DNA from: JAYWDA01 sp043747555
GTDB lineage: Bacteria; Bdellovibrionota; Bdellovibrionia; Bdellovibrionales; Bdellovibrionaceae
Direction: 5' to 3'
NCBI GenBank assembly: GCA_043747555.1
Contig: JAYTOY010000097.1
Span: forward strand, 1 to 54,819
Length of the DNA: 54,819 nucleotides
Shown here one piece after another: positions 50,064-54,819 of the stretch (positions within the stretch are counted from its first letter, which is position 1; the number at the start of each line of letters is the position of its first letter). Below the pieces are notes generated by a model that searched no databases, was not told the DNA's origin, and worked only from the letters and a program-made list of their open reading frames with translations. Made by a program: the position numbers and the translations under genes.

Positions 50064-50917
50064 GAACAATTTTCCATATTGCCACGAAAAAAGAATGGGC
50101 TGAAGCTCAGCAAAAAGGATTTTACCGGACGGGCAGCCTTGAAAAAGAAGGATTCATTCACTTTTCCAGGCCCCATCAGGTCCAAGGAGTCAGTGAAAGA
50201 CATTTTAAAGCAGCAAAAGATCTGGTTTTGCTAGAGATTGCACAAGAACTAATGAAGGGCGAACTGAAATACGAAGGTTCGGAACATAATAAATTTCCAC
50301 ATTTGTATGGGTCACTGAATTTAGATTCGGTGAATGACACTTTTGAAATGGATTTTTCTGCAAAGCCGTTTTCTTTTCCACTTAAATATAAGTTAGTCGG
50401 GGAGACATTGATTCGTCCCGGAGTCACATCAGATGCCCCCGAGCTAGCAAGTGCCCATTTAAATTCGTGGCGCGAAAGTTATCAAGGCTTAGTCCCTGAT
50501 ACCTATTTGGATCGCTTGCCTTTAAGTTTTCGCGGACGCATGAAATTCTGGGAATATCTTTTTAATGAAGCCAAGGATGCGGCCACTTTTGTTGCAGAAT
50601 CTGCTGATAACGGAATCATTGGATTTAGTTCTGTGGGCGAAGCTCGTGACCCCGATTATGAAGGCTGGGGCGAATTAGCAGCCATTTACGTTTTGAAGCA
50701 GTTTAAAAATAAAGGCATCGGTCACAATCTTCTAGAAGTGGCTTTTGAGAATTTAAAATCTCGTGATTTTGAAAAATACTACTGCTGGGTGATTGAAAAC
50801 AATCCGACAATTTCATTTTATGAAAAATCGGGCGCACAGAAAGGCCAAGGACGAAAGCCGATCCAGCTTGAAAAAGAGTTGATTGAAATTTCTATGGAGT
50901 GGGTAGAAAAGCGCTGA
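50060..50917 (+). CDS. DUF952 domain fused to a GNAT acetyltransferase
   Basis: Residues 1-105 match DUF952 (FHIATKKEWAEAQQKGFYRTGSLEKEGFIHFSRPHQV, then HNKFPHLYGSLNL). Residues 115-285 form a GNAT N-acetyltransferase: RPGVTSDAPELASAHLNSW, AAIYVLKQFKNKGIGHNLLEVA (acetyl-CoA loop) and NPTISFYEKSGAQ. The two halves are joined in one frame of 285 codons without interruption. The acceptor is unknown. It overlaps the end of the DUF457 gene by 4 bp. Confidence 0.87.
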   Translation: MRTIFHIATKKEWAEAQQKGFYRTGSLEKEGFIHFSRPHQVQGVSERHFKAAKDLVLLEIAQELMKGELKYEGSEHNKFPHLYGSLNLDSVNDTFEMDFSAKPFSFPLKYKLVGETLIRPGVTSDAPELASAHLNSWRESYQGLVPDTYLDRLPLSFRGRMKFWEYLFNEAKDAATFVAESADNGIIGFSSVGEARDPDYEGWGELAAIYVLKQFKNKGIGHNLLEVAFENLKSRDFEKYYCWVIENNPTISFYEKSGAQKGQGRKPIQLEKELIEISMEWVEKR

Positions 50918-50984
50918 TCCCTAAACTTCTTTGGGAGAGGGCGGAGAATGGTGTCGCCATGGCCTAAAGATCAGCGCCGAAAAA

Positions 50985-51509
50985 TTAATGGAGATTCAAC
51001 CGTTCGTGTTCGCCACCTTCGTAGGGCTGATCGGTCAAGACGGCTTTTGCAAAGCCGACAAGCTGAGCCACCATCGAAGAGGGCGAATCCCAATACTCGG
51101 CTGTTTCAACTCGAACTCGAATTAATATTAAATTTGGGTCATCAACCCCTTTAGGAAACCAAGCGCGGTAAAATGGACTCCAAAGTTCTTTGGCTTTGTG
51201 AACATCTTCTACAAGTTCGGCGCGCCCAGAAACCGAAACATAACGATTGTCGGCAGGAGACGCGTACCCCAAATTGACATGTTGATCCTTCTTTAAAGAT
51301 AGGATCTTACCTGAAGACTTTTGAGCAAAAAACCACATGTCGCCATCAAAATCAGTTTGCTGGCAGGCCATCGGCCGACTGGTTAAAGACCCATCAGGGT
51401 CGACGGTCGTCATCATCGCAAATTTAATCCCTTTCACTAATACGCTCAGTTTCTCGATGGGATCGACATCTGATTTTTTTTGCAGATCGGTTTTCATTAC
51501 ATCCTCCAA
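50985..51509 (-). CDS. Pyridoxamine 5'-phosphate oxidase-like / general stress FMN protein
   Basis: A 174-residue protein of the split-barrel FMN-binding family: FAMMTTVDPDGSLTSRPMACQ near residue 31, DMWFFAQKSSGKILSLKKDQHVNLGYASP near residue 57 and YVSVSGRAELVEDVHKAKELW near residue 90, as in YdaG-type general stress proteins. It binds FMN or a related cofactor. Short plus-strand frames overlapping it are shadows. ATG has GGAGG upstream. Confidence 0.85.
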   Translation of the reverse strand: MEDVMKTDLQKKSDVDPIEKLSVLVKGIKFAMMTTVDPDGSLTSRPMACQQTDFDGDMWFFAQKSSGKILSLKKDQHVNLGYASPADNRYVSVSGRAELVEDVHKAKELWSPFYRAWFPKGVDDPNLILIRVRVETAEYWDSPSSMVAQLVGFAKAVLTDQPYEGGEHERLNLH

Positions 51510-51655
51510 TTAGGGTTTCATTATTAAAAGCGCCGCGGGAAACTTGCACTTAGAAACTTTGAATTTGACGAAAACACCATATCACTCGTTAAACGCTTCA
51601 CTGCAATCGTTGCATTTTGACATTCTTAAAATCGAACGCTAATCTGGATTCGAAC

Positions 51656-52873
51656 ATGAAACAGTTAAAACGTTCCGTCTTTCTTAGTGCCTCCTGGTGC
51701 ATTTTTCTTTTCTTTTTTGGAAGCCCAATTTTTAATTTAAGAGCCAATCTGCAGGATCATGTTTCAAATATCTATTCCAGCCTCCTTTTATGGAGCGAAG
51801 GACCTGAGATTTACCGCAAAGGCCCTTCAGAATTTCTCGATCTGGACACTCGACCTGAATCCCTGAAGTGGGCTGATGAGTTAGGAATTCCTCACGATGA
51901 TATTCTGAAAAAACGCAATGTTGAAAACCCAAGACCTTGGATTATTGTTTGGCCTTGGATGCCAAGGCCCTATCCCCCGGGGTCGGCATTATTTTTTACG
52001 CCCTTTGGACTGCTCGTAGAGGTCGGCGTTTCAGCGTACGCTGTTTTTGCATTCTGCATTTTTACGCTTTTAGTTTTTAGCCATCTCACTTTTTTTAAAA
52101 TAAAAGATGAATTAGAAGGTCATTTTGATGACGAAAAAGATTGGCTTAGGCGAGGTTTTTTAATTTTGATAAATTTGTTTTTGTATCAAGAATTGATTCT
52201 TTGGGGCTTATCGGGAATGTACGATGTCTTAGCTTTGTTTGTCCTTGTGCAGTCTATTATTTTTTTAATTCATAGAAAATGGCTGATGTGTGTGAGCTTT
52301 TACTGCTTTGCATTTTTTTTGCACTATCGCAGTCTTTTTTGGGCTCCGATACCAATCATTGCGCTTATTCAATGGTGGCCATTGGGACCTGGGTTCATCA
52401 GTAAAATAAAATCCATTCCTTTCTCTGAAAAATTAATTCTAAGCTTTGGCCTATTGGCAGCATTGACCGGGCTTTACACTTTCACTTTGACATACCAGTC
52501 CTTACAAATCGATTACTTGGAAATGAAGAATAATCCTTTCTATTTGACCGGACTTTCCGCGTTGAAACCTGAAATCTTTGTTGGATGGTTGCTGCTTGTA
52601 GGAATTTTTTGTTTTGTGATGTTTCGAAAAAAACAATGGCTGTCGATAACCTGTGTGCTGTGGATGACCTTCTTATTAACCAAAATGCCTTTTGTAAAAT
52701 CTTGGTATATTTTATTTCTTTTGCCGCTATTTTTTATTTCCCAAAAAAAATATTTATCCCATCATTATTGGCATTTAGGTCTGTATCTGTATTTAGGTGG
52801 CTGCGTCTTTATTAACTCGCCTTTTGAATTTTATCTTTGGCGAGAAATTATAGAAGTGATCAGGAGAAATTGA
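51656..52873 (+). CDS. Multi-pass membrane protein, GT-C glycosyltransferase-like
   Basis: This 405-residue protein has about ten hydrophobic helices and an extended luminal-type loop near residues 40-90 containing RPWIIVWPWMPRPYPPGS. I see no named family with confidence; the layout recalls GT-C polyprenyl-dependent glycosyltransferases, but the usual DxD pair is unclear. It overlaps the next gene (TGATG). I start at ATG 51656; a longer frame from 51617 has no better ribosome binding site. Confidence 0.6.
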   Translation: MKQLKRSVFLSASWCIFLFFFGSPIFNLRANLQDHVSNIYSSLLLWSEGPEIYRKGPSEFLDLDTRPESLKWADELGIPHDDILKKRNVENPRPWIIVWPWMPRPYPPGSALFFTPFGLLVEVGVSAYAVFAFCIFTLLVFSHLTFFKIKDELEGHFDDEKDWLRRGFLILINLFLYQELILWGLSGMYDVLALFVLVQSIIFLIHRKWLMCVSFYCFAFFLHYRSLFWAPIPIIALIQWWPLGPGFISKIKSIPFSEKLILSFGLLAALTGLYTFTLTYQSLQIDYLEMKNNPFYLTGLSALKPEIFVGWLLLVGIFCFVMFRKKQWLSITCVLWMTFLLTKMPFVKSWYILFLLPLFFISQKKYLSHHYWHLGLYLYLGGCVFINSPFEFYLWREIIEVIRRN

Positions 52874-54471
52874 TGAAAAAGTTGTTAACTGATATTTGGT
52901 CCTTTCTAAAAAAATACTGTGTACAGATAAACACAGTTCTTTTTGCGCTGGCATTAGGGGTTCAGTTTTTTAGCGCCTTGCCACTGATTTCAGGTTTTAT
53001 GGATCATCGATCGATTGTTGAAGCCCATGATAATGATGCAGGAAAGATGGTCGAAGTGGCGCTGCGATCGCGCTGGTACAATGACAATAATTTCCGGTAC
53101 TATGGGCCCCTCTACTTTCGAATTGCTAATACATTTCATTCGATCGTGCCCGCAAGTTCGGGACGATATGAAATTGCTTCTGCGGAAGCTAGCGAGGAAT
53201 CGATTCATTTCTATGTCTTGTTAACATCCTTGATGGGTTTATTCTTGTTGGGCTTTTGTTGTGCTTACCTGGTTTCAGAGAAGTGGGAGATACGATCTTT
53301 GCTGACCCTTTTTCTAATGGCGGCATTCCTGCATCATCCTGTGTGGGCGCAGTATCTATTTACAGCCCATCCAGATCACCTCTTAACAGGTCTTGTTGCG
53401 CTTTCGACGCTTCTAACGATTCGTTGTTTTCAGAAGAAATTTGATGAAAAAAGTTTGGCTTTTGCGGGGTTTTTTTGGGGCCTAACAATTTGTACAAAAT
53501 TATCGTCTCTATTTTTTCTTCCTGGATGGATTGCACTGCTGTTCTATTTTCAAAAAGATCGGCTTCGATTTAAAGCAGCTCTAAAAAAACTGGTTCTGTT
53601 TGCAGTGGCAGGATATTTTTTAATTGGATTTCCGCAAAATATAGATATTTGGGGTTCGCTGAAAAAGATGCTGAATCTTTCTGAATTTAGTTCAACTCCA
53701 ACTTGGGTGACCTTTGCTGATTGGTGGACTCATGTTGGTGGGCAAATCATGTGGCCTGGTATTGTCATCGTCATTGGCATTATCTTTTTTGGTTCTAAAA
53801 TTCGAGAATTTAATTTCAAGCAGCAGGTCTTGTTATTTTTGCTGATGAATTTGGGACTTTTTATTTTAACCTTAAGATCCTTAGAGCTGTCCCATGCCTA
53901 TTATGTGATGCCCTTTGTTGGCACTCTTTTAATCGCAATGATCATTTTGCTGAATCAAATAAGTCTGCACAGTTTCATTTTCTCTTCAAGGCCGCCGATT
54001 TTTTTACAATCGTTTTTATTTTTAATATTCATTTTTGGGTCGCATTTTAATCTATTTCAATTCACGACAGCTGCGGCGACACAGAAATCCTTATTGAATT
54101 GCCGACCTCATTTTCAGGAAGTTTATAGCTTGAGCAAAAAGGCTTTAGCAGATAATAAATCGATTATTTCTACCCCTTACACTCCGGTGCCGCTTGAAAC
54201 AGACTTAGTCAAAGTTAACTGGGAGCTTAACTTTGAAACGCTGACCAAGTTACAGCCAAAGCTATTAGTCTTTAACAGGTCTTACTACGCTAGATACACA
54301 GATTCTTTAGACGTTTCAAAATATGTGCAGCTGACAAATTCTGATTGGAGCACAACGCAGAAATTTTATATGAGTTTTCTGAATCAAACAGATGTTAATG
54401 CGGGTCCTGCAGGGCAGTGGCACAAAGTGTATTCGGATCAATGCAGTTTAGAAGTTTGGGAAAAACAATAA
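52873..54471 (+). CDS. GT-C family glycosyltransferase-like membrane protein
   Basis: A 532-residue protein with about ten to twelve hydrophobic helices, beginning MKKLLTDIW. DNDAGKMVEVALRS and YYGPLYFRIANTFHSIVP near residues 54-90 recall the periplasmic-loop Asp pair and PLY motif of ArnT/PMT-type glycosyltransferases. The C-terminal about 120 residues are a soluble periplasmic-type domain. It would transfer a sugar from a lipid carrier onto an envelope target; neither is known. ATG overlaps the stop of the preceding gene, so the two are coupled. The earlier in-frame start at 52837 would lie inside the preceding gene. Confidence 0.68.
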   Translation: MKKLLTDIWSFLKKYCVQINTVLFALALGVQFFSALPLISGFMDHRSIVEAHDNDAGKMVEVALRSRWYNDNNFRYYGPLYFRIANTFHSIVPASSGRYEIASAEASEESIHFYVLLTSLMGLFLLGFCCAYLVSEKWEIRSLLTLFLMAAFLHHPVWAQYLFTAHPDHLLTGLVALSTLLTIRCFQKKFDEKSLAFAGFFWGLTICTKLSSLFFLPGWIALLFYFQKDRLRFKAALKKLVLFAVAGYFLIGFPQNIDIWGSLKKMLNLSEFSSTPTWVTFADWWTHVGGQIMWPGIVIVIGIIFFGSKIREFNFKQQVLLFLLMNLGLFILTLRSLELSHAYYVMPFVGTLLIAMIILLNQISLHSFIFSSRPPIFLQSFLFLIFIFGSHFNLFQFTTAAATQKSLLNCRPHFQEVYSLSKKALADNKSIISTPYTPVPLETDLVKVNWELNFETLTKLQPKLLVFNRSYYARYTDSLDVSKYVQLTNSDWSTTQKFYMSFLNQTDVNAGPAGQWHKVYSDQCSLEVWEKQ

Positions 54472-54486
54472 TAGTCAGCTTAAAAG

Positions 54487-54699
54487 CTATAGCCCTTGAT
54501 GAGTTTCGCGAAGCCACACATAAGCTTCATTAATATCCATAAAAAAGTTATGAGTTTGAGTCGCCGTTTTTTTAAGTTCAGCGACTTGATGAGGATCATG
54601 ATTAACGAAAGCAATGGCGATGCAGCGATTTTGACAATATGCCACTAAAGACTGACGCCATTTTTGATGAACTTCTGCGGATACGGGTTGATACCCGAA
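54487..54699 (-). pseudogene. 3' fragment of a gene cut by the repeat cluster
   Basis: A frame of 70 codons plus stop reads GYQPVSAEVHQKWRQSL, VAYCQNRCIAIAFVNHDPH and NFFMDINEAYVWLRETHQGL. It has no ATG, GTG or TTG near its 5' end, where the frame runs into the inverted-repeat cluster at 54702. So its start has probably been removed or separated. I cannot name the family. It converges with the glycosyltransferase-like gene ending at 54471. Confidence 0.5.
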
Positions 54700-54701
54700 T
54701 G

Positions 54702-54819
54702 TTATGTGTAGCTACACATAATTGCCGTTATGTTGAGTTCTCCGTTATGTGAAGCGATTTACCTAACTGCTCGATTCTCCAAGCAAAGGCTCCGAAACAA
54801 CTTCACATAACGACGTCAT
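54702..54819. repeat. Cluster of TTATGTG inverted repeats, possible recombination site
   Basis: A perfect 20-bp palindrome (TTATGTGTAG and its complement, 54702-54721) is followed by CGTTATGTTGAG (54726-54737), then CGTTATGTGAAG (54743-54754). Forty-six nt later comes its exact reverse complement CTTCACATAACG (54801-54812). So a TTATGT core occurs in five places with alternate orientation. This resembles the core sites of a site-specific tyrosine recombinase or an imperfect attC-like structure, but I cannot identify the element. The window ends inside it. Confidence 0.5.

Noticed and set aside
50931..51154. Two plus-strand frames downstream of the DUF952-GNAT gene
   Set aside because: They lie opposite the PNPOx-like gene and have no domain of their own.

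Overview
The window looks like a chromosomal stretch from a Bdellovibrio-like predatory or environmental bacterium (Bdellovibrionota). The clues are an AT-leaning, lysine-rich proteome, many TTG starts, tightly packed genes with short convergent overlaps, 'FQNC'-type secreted proteins, a periplasmic L,D-transpeptidase, and a coiled-coil histidine kinase with ER-x-x-TD repeats. This placement rests on protein style, not on a marker gene. There is no rRNA, tRNA, CRISPR array or recognisable transposase gene.

Layout. 1-5.6 kb is a stress block: ribosome hibernation factor (hpf), small heat-shock protein, an exported catalase-peroxidase (katG), a MAPEG membrane protein and a soluble histidine kinase. 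5.8-8.5 kb is a compact operon of an AHSA1-like protein, an MBL-fold hydrolase and a DUF6635-type membrane protein whose frame breaks exactly on an A-AAA-AAA heptamer. 8.5-16.4 kb holds an exported alpha/beta hydrolase, an MFS exporter, an SDR, a DEAD-box helicase, a beta-carbonic anhydrase and a DUF2779 nuclease. 16.5-21 kb holds an RluA-RlmI fusion, an L,D-transpeptidase and a PqiA/PqiB-like lipid-transport pair. 21-29 kb mixes a cupin, hemerythrin, outer-membrane proteins, an Old Yellow Enzyme fused to a VF530 DNA-binding domain, an Hpt/HD-GYP gene remnant and a TetR regulator. 29-42.7 kb carries protein-folding, RNA-modification and RNA-binding genes, a Na+/H+ antiporter, a cytochrome-FN3 protein, an ABC-F protein and zinc-ribbon proteins. 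42.9-54.5 kb holds a short RecQ, a decayed phospholipase D gene, a second ABC-F (Uup-like), a DUF952-GNAT fusion and two linked membrane glycosyltransferase-like genes. The last 120 bp is a cluster of inverted repeats beside a gene fragment, suggesting the edge of a recombination-mediated element.

How the genes fit together. Themes are envelope and oxidative-stress defence (katG, hemerythrins, DUF4142, DUF2147, OYE, PNPOx), translation and RNA maintenance (HPF, two ABC-F, two RluA-type and two RlmI-type domains, DEAD helicase, RRM protein, DTW enzyme) and envelope lipid or peptidoglycan handling. There is no single large defence island or secretion system. The unusual material is in fusions (OYE-VF530, RluA-RlmI, DUF952-GNAT, cytochrome-FN3-cytochrome), broken genes (PLD, Hpt/HD-GYP, the 3'-terminal fragment), a possible recoding site in the DUF6635 gene, a likely non-AUG start in the DCC-family gene, and several small genes of about 50 codons with strong ribosome binding sites.

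Limits: families were assigned by eye from motifs and memory; no searches or structure predictions were run.
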